A DNA stretch of 64,000 nt, taken from contig JNEN01001243.1 in the NCBI GenBank assembly GCA_000697355.1, positions 62,001 through 126,000 on the forward strand, written 5' to 3'. Both the position numbers and the translations under genes were made by a program. This stretch comes from Syncephalastrum monosporum B8922 (lineage: Eukaryota > Mucoromycota > Mucoromycetes > Mucorales > Syncephalastraceae). Positions 1 through 11,300 of the stretch are shown here, one piece after another (the first letter of the stretch is position 1; each line of letters opens with the position of its first letter). The notes below the pieces were generated by a model. That model did not search any database. It was not told the origin of the DNA and was given only the letters and a program-made list of their open reading frames with translations.

Positions 1-1033
1 GTTCCATGGGCATATGCTTTACGGATCCCATTTTAAGCTGTTAAGCCAAGTAATTAATGCTGCCACCTTCTGCTGTTAATTTTGGAGTCATTAAGCTTGC
101 TGGTCTAATGTGACAGATATGAGCCGGATGATGACTGTTAGCAACGCGCTCAGAAGGTATATGAGGAAGGGGGAAGCATATTTCTACTATGCGAGGCGAA
201 ATCAGAAATAACATACAGACAAAGCAGCTAGCACGTTAACTCATAATATTACTACAGCTATTACAGACACCAGCCCATATTATTAATGTAGACATAGGGG
301 CCGAAAAGGTAGTACATTCCTTGATCCTGTGATCGGCCAGCGAGCGAAGGACGACACTATATGCAAGATTATATTCACCAGGCTTAGCGAGGTAGATATT
401 AGAATCTGTTACATAGCATGGAATATGAGATGTTTTTGGGTGGCCGTATTCTGAACAGAGAATATAGATATGTAGATGTATATAATGCTAGACCTGCTGG
501 CCGAGTCGAATGTATGTCTCCTGTGTCCAGGGCAGTAATAATAAATGGTTAAATTTGGATAGTGCCAAAATACTACTGTTTGGATATCCTCACTTGCCAT
601 ATTTGAGCTACAGAGAAGGTATGATATGACGTGCGTACGGGAAGTGTCATACAACACATACAGTGCCGTACCGTAAATTAATTAGCGATAAATTTGAAAT
701 TTCTTTTCTCGTTGTGGAGATGATCGATTCATCTCGTGCTCGTTGGTAATACGTACAAAATGGAGAGAAGGTCTAAACCCACATATGGTTCAATCCAAAA
801 TAATCTACTGAAAGTGTAAGATCATGATAAACTTGATATTGTATACGCTTAGCAATAACACTAAAACTCCACATCCATAACACACGCAAAATGCGGTTTT
901 CAAATAAATCGCTTATACAGCGGCGAAAAAAAAAAAAGTAGAAGTAAAAGAAGTGCACATTAAACAGCATACTATGCGTAGTACAGAATATTTATGTAAA
1001 TTGTTTGCACATTAAGAAGAAGCACACATCTAG
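1..1033. other. AT-rich intergenic, no gene seen
   Basis: No coding exon, RNA gene or mobile-element terminus could be recognised on either strand. The open frames here are short and show no family resemblance. The stretch lies downstream of the first MFS transporter, which ends at 1034 on the minus strand, so its right edge should contain that gene's 3' UTR. Confidence 0.5.
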
Positions 1034-2911
1034 CTATGCACGTTTGAATAGCTGCGGATGAAGCTTGAAGCGTAGGACAAGCATCACCAGGCCAGCAGCT
1101 ACCGTAGGTGCACCCGCAAATTGAATAGCCGCAGTCCAGCCATAAGAACTCTGTAGCAGACCGATGATGGGGGTACCGACCAAATTACCAAACATTGTGG
1201 TAAAGTAACAGAGGCCCATACCACGCTGGATATTCTTGACTCCAACGACGCTGGCTGCGACCACAGGAAAGAGTGAGACCCAGCCACCACCAGTGAGGCC
1301 ATACAATACGCAAAAAGCAACATAAACTCCATAAGAGTCTGCAACTTGCCAAATCACCATTATGAAGACGCCTAAGGTACGGTCAGAAAATAGAATAATC
1401 ATCGCAAAAACTATATGTCTTTTTTTTTTTTTTTTTTACCGGCTAAAAATGTACACGCAAACATGGTATTGAGTCTACCTGTTTTGTCCGCCAAGAAGCC
1501 AAGTGAGATACGACAGATGGCGTTCATACCTATTGAGATTATTGAAAAAAAATGAGCACACACATCAATCGAGCTTCAACCAAGAAGCGACTTAATTACG
1601 CACCACACATAATGGATACCATGTTTGATCCCGTCTGTTGACCCTGACCCAAGTAAGTCGCATAGGTGGGCGCCAGAAAGAAAGGACCGACATAGCCGAA
1701 AGGAACAAGCAAGGAAAACAGCATCAGAAATCCAAAGGCAGACGTAGCCATACTTGGATCCCAGAAAGCGCCGATTCCTTTGGTTGGAGATGGAGGCGGG
1801 CGCCAACGCGAACGGGCCAATCCAACGGCAATGCAAAGGATACCAAAATACATACCGCCGAGCACGCGCAAAGCCTGGCGATATCCCAGCTGCTGTATAA
1901 GATACGTTGACAAAGGAGCCAAGGCAACACCGCCAATGCCACTTCCAGACACAGCAATGCCGGTCGCCAGGCCGCGGTTCTTGTAAAACCACTGCGTTGG
2001 TAAAGTCACAGAGCAGGAGAAGACGAAAGCTCCTCCGAGGCCAAACTATGAAAAGATGTCAGTGGTAAAGTATAATGCATGTCTGATAGTAAACATACTA
2101 GGACGCCCTGTGTGAGATATAACTGCCACATACTGGTGACATAGCTAGCAAGAACCATACCAAGCGGCACGAGAATGACTCCAACGCTCATCGTGGCACG
2201 AAACCCGAACCGGCGTATTAAAGGGGTTAGAAATACACCAAGCGACACAAGAAATGAGTTAGAGATGGTACCAACCCAGGAAATATTGAATTGGTTTGCT
2301 TGGCCTTTGTACACTTCGTTAAGATATCTGAAAATAGGACCATGTCAGAGGCTTTTTACGCGTGCGGAAAAAATTGGAAGTAAGAGCCTGCGTATGTCTA
2401 CTTACAATTCTTGAAAAATACCCCATGAAAAGCTGTTGCCAAAGACGACAAAGTTCACGAGAAATGTACCGATGACAGCGAGCCACCCAGGGTTACGCCA
2501 GCCTTCGGTTGGTAGTGGCTGGGCCCAGATGGCCACCGGCGGTTTGTTGTCCTCCGTGTCCTCTTGCTTCTTGACCGAACCTTCCTGCTTCTCCTCGTCG
2601 TCGAGAGCTGCGGATCGAGCGCTTTGTTGTGTGTTGGCGGACAACGTGCGTGCAATTGGGTCCAACGACCCCATCGCGGGAAAGGGCGCGGTTTCTAGGA
2701 TATACGATGCTCGCCGCAGATCATCCGAGTTGTTGTAGCCGCTACAATTTTGCAGAATTCTGCTCTGCCGTCGGTCGCTGCTGGTCTGCCGCTGTGACAA
2801 AGACTGCTTGCTTTTGGATTCCAAACCTTTCTGCTCGCTGGATTTGTGTTTATCTTCATACTCTTTACTTGATGCTACTGTTGTTTCTGACTTGTTGCTA
2901 TGAAGCGACAT
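1034..2911 (-). CDS. MFS monocarboxylate-type transporter, copy 1
   Basis: Probable proton-coupled carrier of the major facilitator superfamily, fungal monocarboxylate transporter-like (SLC16/MCH) branch, at the plasma or vacuolar membrane. Its substrate cannot be read from sequence. Five exons: 2911-2406, 2327-2099, 2045-1604, 1529-1440 and 1371-1034, giving 534 residues. The first ~130 residues are hydrophilic and charged; about 12 membrane segments follow. Seen motifs are NFVVFGNSFSWGIFQEL in the first helix, the MFS loop LADKTGRLNTM in the middle, and YGLTGGGWVSLFPVVAA in a late helix. The start at 2911 (MSLHSNKSET) is chosen over an in-frame ATG at 3037 because the neighbouring paralogue begins the same way and a promoter block conserved between the two lies inside the longer frame. 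All five exons, apart from a 6-bp difference in exon 1, match the lengths in copy 2. The last intron carries a long poly-T run. Confidence 0.9.
2481..2778. repeat. Near-identical tract shared with the tandem paralogue (copy 1)
   Basis: These 298 bp inside exon 1 of the first transporter match 5702-5999 with two mismatches seen by direct reading. The adjoining ~75 bp of the same exon differ at roughly ten positions, and the introns are freely diverged. Abrupt loss of identity at both edges inside one exon is the pattern of recent gene conversion or local recombination. Confidence 0.9.
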
Positions 2912-2982
2912 GATGGTTGCTCGAAACACAGCAAAAGCTTGTGAAAGACGAGAAAAATACCTGCTTTTAAACCCGTAGACAA

Positions 2983-3007
2983 GCGGGGAAAGTTTGACGC
3001 GATCGAC
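2983..3007 (-). promoter_or_regulatory. Upstream block conserved between the two transporters
   Basis: A segment reading GCGGGGAAAGTTTGACGCG on the plus strand resembles the one upstream of copy 2 (CCGGGGAAAATTTAACGCG at 6244). It lies about 75 bp before the start codon. A TTTAAAAG TATA-like sequence (minus strand, near 2964-2972) lies between it and the ATG. It is probably a retained cis element. The factor that binds is unknown. Confidence 0.45.
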
Positions 3008-4268
3008 TATGATTTTGTCGGGGAAACTTAAGTACATTCAGAACCATGGGAGCCGCTGAAGCAAACTATGTGTCCTGATGAAAACCCCGTCATTCACAGG
3101 CGCAAAGCATGTGACCGAAAGAGAAAGCCTGTGCCACGTTCCTTGGGTTGAACTGAACGGCAGAGTTAGGTGAAGGACACAATAAAACATCCAAAAAAGA
3201 CATCAAGCAGATGTCTCTCGTCTTTTGCATTGCTGTTTACTGGGGCTGTAAATGCTGATTCATTTTGATCCGAAGGAACGGGAAAGGTGGGGAATTGGCG
3301 CTGATCTCCTGCCTCAGGGCAGTTTGCTTCCGGAAGAATATTCACCCTCAATGAAAGTCTAGCAAATCAGATTGCTCGTTTTCACTAAATGGGCGATTTC
3401 CCGGTACAACATTCTTCCAATTCGCATATTCGTTCACACCTAACGAATCTTGAAACCATACGTAGACAATCGATACAAAAAGTTATTTAGGCGCATAACT
3501 AACTCACAATGTACTACACCCACTCATATCATATTATTTCTGGCTTCTGCGTGGTGATTACCATGATCATGACCTAGTAAATTGGAAACGCATTATTACC
3601 AAGACTTTCAGGGAGGGGCAGTTGTCATTTCCGTACTTTTGCGCAGACGTCAAAAATTCAGATATTTGATACAGAATGTCTAGCCAGATATAGAGTGTAC
3701 AGACTTCCACATATTATGCATCAGAATAAGTAAAATAAGCAATTTAACTTTTGAGAGCTAGTTTAGAAAGTCGAATACTATGAGAGGCCGTTATGAAGCA
3801 GCAGCGAGGCATTACATATATACATGTCAGTACAATTAAACAAGTTTCTTTATCTTCTCATAAGCATGACAATCCTCTCTATACTGTATGTACATATTAC
3901 TATGTACATCTGAAAGTTTTTGTCTAGCTTCCTCTGATAATGCGTCACAGTGGTCTACCATTGACAGGGAACAGAGCCACATGCTATTATAATCAGTGAA
4001 TGAATCCTCGCTTTGAGCGACCTAGAAGCATATATCCTGGCATCTGTTATTAAGAGGTCAAACAGTCGCATTTTAAGGCGCCACAGAAGTATCGACTCCA
4101 TATAAGACCTCTACATGTCACAGGGACGTAGTCTACGAGAGAAATAACTATATTTTTTGTACTACTATATTATGATGGTCGCAAAGTTTTCACTATGCAT
4201 ATGCTGAACATGCAGAGATGTGACTATTTACAAGCGAAAGATGCATCTGCATCTGCATCTGAATAAGG
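3008..4268. other. Intergenic between tandem transporters
   Basis: This contains the distal promoter of copy 1 and the 3' flank of copy 2. Three direct GCATCT units sit at 4243-4260, just beyond the stop codon of copy 2. No further gene was recognised. Confidence 0.5.
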
Positions 4269-6126
4269 TTATACACGCTTTAATAGCTGGGGGTGGAGCT
4301 TGAAGCGTAGCGCAAGCATCACCAACCCGGCAGCTACCGAAGGTGCACCCGCAAACTGGATAGCGGCGGTCCATCCGAAGGAACTCTGCAGTTGTCCAAT
4401 AATAGGCGTACCGACCAAGTTACCAAAGATTGTGATAAAGTAACAAAGACTGATACCACGCTGAATATTCTTGATGCCGACAACTTCAGCTGCCACCACA
4501 GGAAAGAGTGAGACCCAGCCACCACCAGTGAGGCCATACAACACGCAAAAAGCAACAAACGTGCCATAAGAGTCTGCAAATTGCCAGACAACCATTGCGA
4601 ATATGCCTGGGTTCATAGGTAGGGAAATGAGTACCGTAAGGTAGCTGATTGTGCATGTTCTCCTTACCGGCCAAAATAGTACACACAAACATGGTATTGA
4701 GTCGACCGGTTTTGTCCGCTAAGAACCCAAGAGAAATACGGCAGACGGCGTTCATACCTACACATAATATGAGAAAATAAGTACACATTCAGACGGTAAT
4801 AACAGAAGATACCTACCGCACATGATGGAAATTAAAGTCGAACCAGTCTGCTGGTCCTCACCAAGGTAAGATGCATACGTGGGCGCCAGAAAGAAAGGGC
4901 CAATATAGCCGAAAGGCACCAGAATGGAAAATAACATCAGAAGCGCAAAGGCGGACGTGGCCATGCTCGGATCCCAAAAAGCACCGATGCCTTTGGTCGG
5001 AGACGGAGGCGGTCGCCAACGCGAACGGGCCAAGCAGACGGCGACACAGAGAATTCCAAAATACATACCGCCCAGTGCACGCAATGCCTGGCGGTAGCCG
5101 AGCTCTCTGATGAGGTATGTTGAGAAGGGAGAGAGGGCAACACCTCCAATGCCACTTCCGGACACGGCGATACCGGTAGCCAGACCACGGTTTTTATAAA
5201 ACCATTGTGTTGGCAGGGTCACCGAGCAAGAAAAGACGAAGGCTCCGCCGAGGCCAAACTAATGAAAATATGAGTTTTGAAATCCAAGACGTTGCCTTAT
5301 GCCATATACATACAAGGACGCCTTGTGTGAGATACACTTGCCACATGCTGGTGACATAGCTAGCAAGAACCATACCAAGTGGCACAAGAATGACACCAAC
5401 GCTCATAGTGGCACGGAATCCGATCCGGCGAATTAGAGGGGTCAGAAAAACACCAAGCGAAACAAGGAATGAATTAGAGATTGTGCCGACCCAAGAAATA
5501 TTAAACTGGGTTGCTTGTCCTTTGTAGACATCGTTGAGATACCTAGTTAGTGGAGATGAATTCATTGTTAGTAAAAGAGTGCGTGAGAAAAAATTTAGAT
5601 ATCCTATTTTACACTTTCACACTTACAGCTCTTGGAAAATACCCCATGAAAAGCTATTGCCAAAGACGACAAAGTTAACAAGAAAAGTACTGATGACGAC
5701 GAGCCACCCAGGGTTACGCCAGCCTTCGGTTGGTAGTGGCTGGTCCCAGATGGCCACCGGCGGTTTGTTGTCCTCCGTGTCCTCTTGCTTCTTGACCGAA
5801 CCTTCCTGCTTCTCCTCGTCGTCGAGAGCTGCGGATCGAGCGCTTTGTTGTGTGTTGGCGGACAACGTGCGTGCAATTGGGTCCAACGACCCCATCGCGG
5901 GAAAGGGCGCGGTTTCTAGGATATACGATGCTCGCCGCAGATCATCCGAGTTGTTGTAGCCGCTACAATTTTGCAGAATTCTGCTCTGTCGTCGGTCGCC
6001 GTTACTGATTTGCTGATTATTTCTGCATTCAGCTGGAGTCTGCTCAATATCATCTGGTTTATGCTCTGCTGTCCGCTCTTCATTAGCCATGGTAGTCTCT
6101 GACTTGTTACTGTGCAGAGAAGTCAT
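4269..6126 (-). CDS. MFS monocarboxylate-type transporter, copy 2
   Basis: Tandem paralogue of the gene at 1034-2911, same strand, same MFS monocarboxylate-like family and the same uncertainty on substrate. Exons 6126-5627, 5542-5314, 5258-4817, 4757-4668 and 4606-4269 give 532 residues. Exons 2 to 5 are 229, 442, 90 and 338 bp, identical in length to copy 1, with all splice phases conserved, so the duplication included introns. The start is MTSLHSNKSET. The N-terminal hydrophilic region diverges from copy 1 over residues ~12-40 and then becomes almost identical across the 298-bp shared tract. Membrane segments carry conservative changes such as FACTFLAG versus FVCTILAG. About 12 transmembrane segments are expected. 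No frameshift or stop is seen, so both copies look functional. Confidence 0.9.
5702..5999. repeat. Near-identical tract shared with the tandem paralogue (copy 2)
   Basis: Partner of 2481-2778, at an offset of 3221 bp. It encodes the same charged cytosolic N-terminal region of the transporter. Even synonymous positions are identical, which purifying selection on protein alone would not produce. Confidence 0.9.
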
Positions 6127-6243
6127 GACGATAAAAGCTCACGATATGCCAATGGTCGAAGAGGTGGAGGGGAAAAAAAGACAATACGAATAGATCTGAT
6201 CCGCCCGGCCTTATTTTTGTGAGGCTATTTAAGCCTGACTTCC

Positions 6244-6269
6244 CCGGGGAAAATTTAACGCGGTCATCC
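6244..6269 (-). promoter_or_regulatory. Upstream block conserved between the two transporters (copy 2)
   Basis: Counterpart of 2983-3007, lying about 117 bp before the start of copy 2. A TTAAATAG TATA-like sequence (minus strand, 6228-6235) lies between it and the ATG. The duplication therefore probably carried its promoter. Confidence 0.45.
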
Positions 6270-8315
6270 ACGGGAGCCAGTGATGGAGGCGCTTGTAAAC
6301 AATACCGAGGAAACATTTGTCATCCACAGAGGCAACATTGTAACCAAAACAGATTTTGTGCAACACATCTAGTGTTGAACAAAACTCATGGAGCTGAGCC
6401 GCAACAGCGCAAGGGACACCTCAGTAGCTTTGAAAGTGCATCACATCGGTTGGGATAAAGTGCATTTAACTTGTGCGTTCAAAAATGTGAGATATGATTA
6501 TCTTCAGCTACGATTCGACAGCCGAGCCGGTAAGGAACAAAATGTGCTCACATGCCGAGAAAATACTTCAAGTCGTATGTATGCAGTGAGGCGATATAGT
6601 TGGGTCCTCGAGCTACTCCCAGGGCGTGCGCTATCTCCTGCCAAGCGAGGGGACTGCATTTGGAAATAAACAGTTCAAAATATCGAGTCTGTCAAACGGG
6701 ATTGTTACCTTCTAGATTCTGTACTATTTCTGATCCAGTATGTGCTCGGCAGCATGCCGATTTGTAAGCCTTGTGTGCATGATGAGAGCTATACCGACCC
6801 TTCTATTTGTAAGCATACCTAATACGGCTAGTTATTCATCTTCACTCCTTTTGTATGTCATTTGAGAGTCTGTTTAGCATACATTACTTTGGGGAAAGAT
6901 TGGGCTTACCCAACTTCTTTTTTTTATATGCATTGTACACCATTGTATGCAGTTTATCCAGGAGCAGCGCGTTACCATAACATGCACAATGTGCATCTTT
7001 ATCGTATCATGCTACTTCACTTGTTTCAAAGCTTATTGAGGCTCCATAGCGATGACAGATCAGCATAGAGGCTGGGTTCATGTCTGCGATGATCTGCCCC
7101 GCCATTGTCTCGTTACTGGTGCGCGCGGCGATATAAACAGTGTAACGTCACGGCGGATCATCGGTTGTAGTTTTCCCGTTTCCGCACTTGTGTCGCGTCA
7201 GGCCAAGAAGCACCAACAACCAATATAAAGTGCCCTTTTTAAATTTAAGAGAAGTGATACGGCCAGAAACAGATGTATTTTCTATTATTCTTTTATCGCA
7301 TTTCGTTTCATGTCATCTTTCCTTGTAATATAAAGCCTCTTGAAGAGTACCAGATGGCGGTATTTAAATTTTCGTTATGCAGTTCTCTGGACGGTTACGG
7401 CACACTTCCATTCTTCGAAATAAAAAGTATTTCTATGTGATGTAAAGGAAGCGCTTTGAGCGAGGTTATACAGCTGCTGTACAATACTGTCATCAAAAAT
7501 TACCCTGCTTCGCTGGACGTAAGATGATAACGGTGCATATTTTACCATTGCCATCATCCCAACCTATTATTCTTCTCACTTACTGCCAATATTCAGTACT
7601 GTCAGCATGATGTTTTATAGTAAGCTTTTGAATTGTTTTATTCTATCCAATATCTATGTTTCTCCTGTATTTCGTGTACATCGTCTTTTTCTTTATCGAT
7701 GCGTCTGTAAATTGATCGAAGCAAATTATCTTCTTAATCCATGGCTCTTCCTTCCGCTAAAGCCAAAGCTCAGTCAGAGGTCTAAGCATGATGACATTAT
7801 GCCATTCTACAAGAAGCAAGTTGTCATCTTTCCATCACTCAATCGGCTCCTAAGACAATAATATATAACTTTATGGGATATTGTGCCTTATTATGAAGTA
7901 CCGCCGAGATCTAATCCGGTGTGTTTGATATGCAATGTAGGTGAATATTTCCATTTGATAAGTATTGATACTGGAGCCACTAACTCAGAGCTTTGTACCA
8001 CGTGGAGTATGTCAAATTACCTGGTACTGAATAGAGATGTGGAAGCCGAAATAGATTCTTCCAGTAGATTCTCGAATGCAGCAGAGCAGCAGAATATGCG
8101 AAGTACAGCAGCACAGGTAAACTGATGCTATTGTACTTCCGACAACGTACGGGCCTTGCTCTATCAGTCTTTTTGTCATATGTTTGTCTACCACACTTAC
8201 TGTATAAAGTAAATTAGAACCACGCCTGGCATTCGTAGGCTAGTTATAGCATACTCCATCAGTGATATTCATATGACCGCTTTATTACTATTAAACTACA
8301 AGTATTAAAAATGTA
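6270..8315. other. Intergenic, AT-rich, no gene seen
   Basis: Two kilobases separate the transporter pair from the 3' end of the XPG-Fanzor pseudogene. The frames present are short, mostly lack a favourable ATG context and resemble nothing known. If the pseudogene belonged to a mobile element, one boundary should lie near 8300, but no terminal inverted repeat was found. Confidence 0.4.
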
Positions 8316-8352
8316 AGGGCCTTTCGGCCCTAACCACCCTTTCTCGGGGGTT
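8316..8352 (-). ncRNA. Paired hairpins at the Fanzor 3' end, candidate guide-RNA scaffold remnant
   Basis: Two adjacent hairpins can be read on the minus strand immediately after, and overlapping, the stop codon at 8353-8351. The first (8352-8332) pairs AACC with GGTT and CCC with GGG around a GAGAAA loop, with one bulged base. The second (8331-8316) is a perfect six-base-pair stem, AGGGCC/GGCCCU, closed by a GAAA tetraloop. In TnpB and Fanzor loci the guide RNA usually spans the 3' end of the nuclease gene and the element end, so the position fits. The structures alone could also be a terminator-like or chance feature. Confidence 0.35.
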
Positions 8353-11300
8353 AACTGCGGGTACGCTTTTCTTTCGAGGAAGAACTTTGCGCGGCTGGTC
8401 GCTTCTTCTTTTGCGTGGCTTTGAGGGCCCTTGCTGGGGAAATGAAGGGGGTGGGGCGCTGCTTGTATGTAATCATGCTTTTCAGGATATGCGCAATATT
8501 GTGAGCAGCCATACCGTCACGGTGGAAACATGATTAGCACGACGTGCAGCGCTTAAGACGTAATATTTTTTTTGGGCGTCTCCGGCCCTTGCCAGGTATT
8601 CGGTCTGCGCAAATGCACCCTTTTGTACGCAGTCAGGGCATGCTTGGCTTGTAAAATACTCGTCGACACGGACGAGAAGATGGCCCGCTTCTTTGATTTC
8701 CTTGCCAAGACATCCAGAAATCTAGCATCCATGGATGGCTGTCGGCCTTTTGCCCTGTGGTTGGTACATCCGTCCATGCCAAGACCCACCAGTAGCTTTG
8801 GGTCTGTTTTGCTGCTGTCTGGGTGCGCAGAACTGAGGACAAGATTTGCCAGGCGGTCAAGAGCTGATCGGATGGAGCGAGACACACCCCATGACTTCCT
8901 TTTCACGACGTTGCTGTTGTAGAAAGATCGTAGGGACGTCTGCACGCCTCCGGTCTGCAGCGCTCGTATGTACGGGAGGCATTCGCCGGCACGTCCGCTC
9001 TGCTTGATGCCCTCCTCTGTGAGGTTGCGCTCCATTTCGTATATGCCCCTGCGGTCTTTGCGCTGTTCAAGCCAGCTTGCAATTTTGCGGTTCTCGCCAT
9101 ACGCTTCTCTGCGGCGAAACCAGAATTGTTGACCTTGACTCCACAACTTGGTATGGGCGGGCATTGCAAACGTGGCAGCAGGGCACACTTCTCCGAGGTC
9201 AACACCGATCACGTCCGTGATACTCTGCACGCTTTCAGCAGTGCTATTCCGTATAAACGACCCTATCTCCGGGAGATGCTTCTGCCATTGTTCTTCTGCT
9301 GCAGGTTTGAGCCAGTTGACGAAAGAAATCATCAATCTAACGCCATCCGTCCTGAAAGACGAGCCGATAGTGAACACAGGGTGCTCTGTGTCTGCGATCG
9401 TTTTGCGCAGCTTCCTGTGGTAGGCCCGCTTTTGCAGGGTGATCAAGCCTCGTCGTTCACTGGCCATGGTCGTAATATCCAAGGCAAACTGAATAGGGCT
9501 CTATAATTCACATAGTGAGCGAATAGTATATAGTTAACGACAGTATGGGACCTGCAACTACCTTGTTTTCCGTTCCTTGGCGATACGCTTGATAATCGTG
9601 CAAAACACTATTAGCAGAATCATTGTCGCCGCAGAATGTGCCGATATGCCGTAACATAACATCAAAGCACGTATCCGAAAAAAGGATAGAGACATCCTTG
9701 GGCTTCGTAGCGGGTGACACCGGAAAAGAGAGCGAGGAAGAACTCGGGGCAGTATTGACCATGAATAAAGTCAGCGCCAGCAAATGATGCGCGTCGATCG
9801 GCTTGGTCCGCTTGGTCTGTGCCTGGGAGGCAGCTGATTTGCCATTCGCAGCGGGCCGCTTGATGCCCAGCGCATCGTAGATATCCATCTCGTCTGCAAC
9901 TGCCTTTGTCTTTCCTTTCTGATTGCGAGCAACAATACGTACACCGCATGAGGTCTCTAAGGCTGTTCTTTGGTGTTGCACAAAGTCGAGAATCTCCCGT
10001 CGCGCGCGGCTTCTTGTTCCCAGCGTTTTCACCTTTTCGTCAACCCGTAATAATGATTCTACGTTGGCGGTCAACTCGCTGGAACCATCTATAGGTATCC
10101 GATATATGCAGGCGGTCATGTATTCTCCCATTGCACTATCCTGTGGCCATCCGGTGGGCGCGATCGCTTTCCTCGTGAGAGCTTTTTTGATATCATCGAT
10201 AGAGCTGGCATGTCGTAGGCGACGAGCAAAGGCGGTAATGGACTTGATAATCTGCGCATCAAGTTGAGGGTATCTGCGCTTGACATCAGCAAGAACAGCA
10301 GAATTGTCAAATGGGGTCCTGCGAATCAGGTCGTGCAACAGGACAGGAAAAGAATCATCCTTTGGCCATCCATCGGGAGTTCCGGCCATGTCCGCCAATA
10401 CAGCAGAATAGTACTCACTCGAGCGTGGTACAAAATTATGCATGATGCTGCTGCGGAATGCGCTATCAAGTTCTCGCGAAAGTGTTTCAATAAGAGTCCT
10501 GCGGCTGGTCGAGGACGGGATTTTAGGGGCTTCTTCCCAATGGCCATGATACCCTTGCCACCAAGTTTGTCGCGCCGCCAGTAAGATATTGCGGAGGGGC
10601 GGGTTAGGTGACATCATGCCTGCAAGTGATCGGATGGCTGTGTCTCGCGGATAGGCCATTAAAACATTTGGATTGACAATCATAGCTGCTGCATCTAAAG
10701 CAGGGGTAACTGTCGAGTATACGCTCTCGGGTAAATCATTCAGATTTGCTGTGCGGGTGTCTTCATGGTTTGTCGCCATAAAAAGAATCCACGTCCACGT
10801 CTTTTGGCCACAAGAAACTGACGAATCCGACTGCCCAGCTATTGTAAATCCTTCCCACACTTGCACTGAAAGTCTGTTGGATGCCCTTGCACAGCGTGTC
10901 GACTGGAAAAAGTTCTTGTAAATATGTCGCTTTGCCTCGAGAGTATAGTCGCTACTCGTGGTCACCGAATGCAGCGCGATACGAGCCATTTGCAGTGCAG
11001 TGCTTCGAAGGACGTTGGCTACATCCACCTCTCCTTGTATGGCAGACGTGATGGCTCTTGCCTGGGAAATTGCAAGGTCTGCATCCTCAGGATGACGTTT
11101 GTACGCGGCAGAAAGAACCGACGAAGCGAGACCGGCTGTCCAGGTACTCGTGGCACGCGACATGGGATGGACCGTCTCGAGCTCTCCGTCAGGCCCAAGG
11201 GGAAGGGTTTTCGATTTGCTCTTGTAATTGCGCGGTTTGGCGACGTTTGGGTCATCCGGCGTATTGAGACTTCGGCTGGAACTGCCGCGCTCACGTTTGC

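Noticed and set aside
2912..3037. N-terminal extension of transporter copy 1 from an in-frame ATG at 3037
   Set aside because: The paralogue starts at the position equivalent to 2911, and a promoter block conserved between the two genes lies inside the extension.
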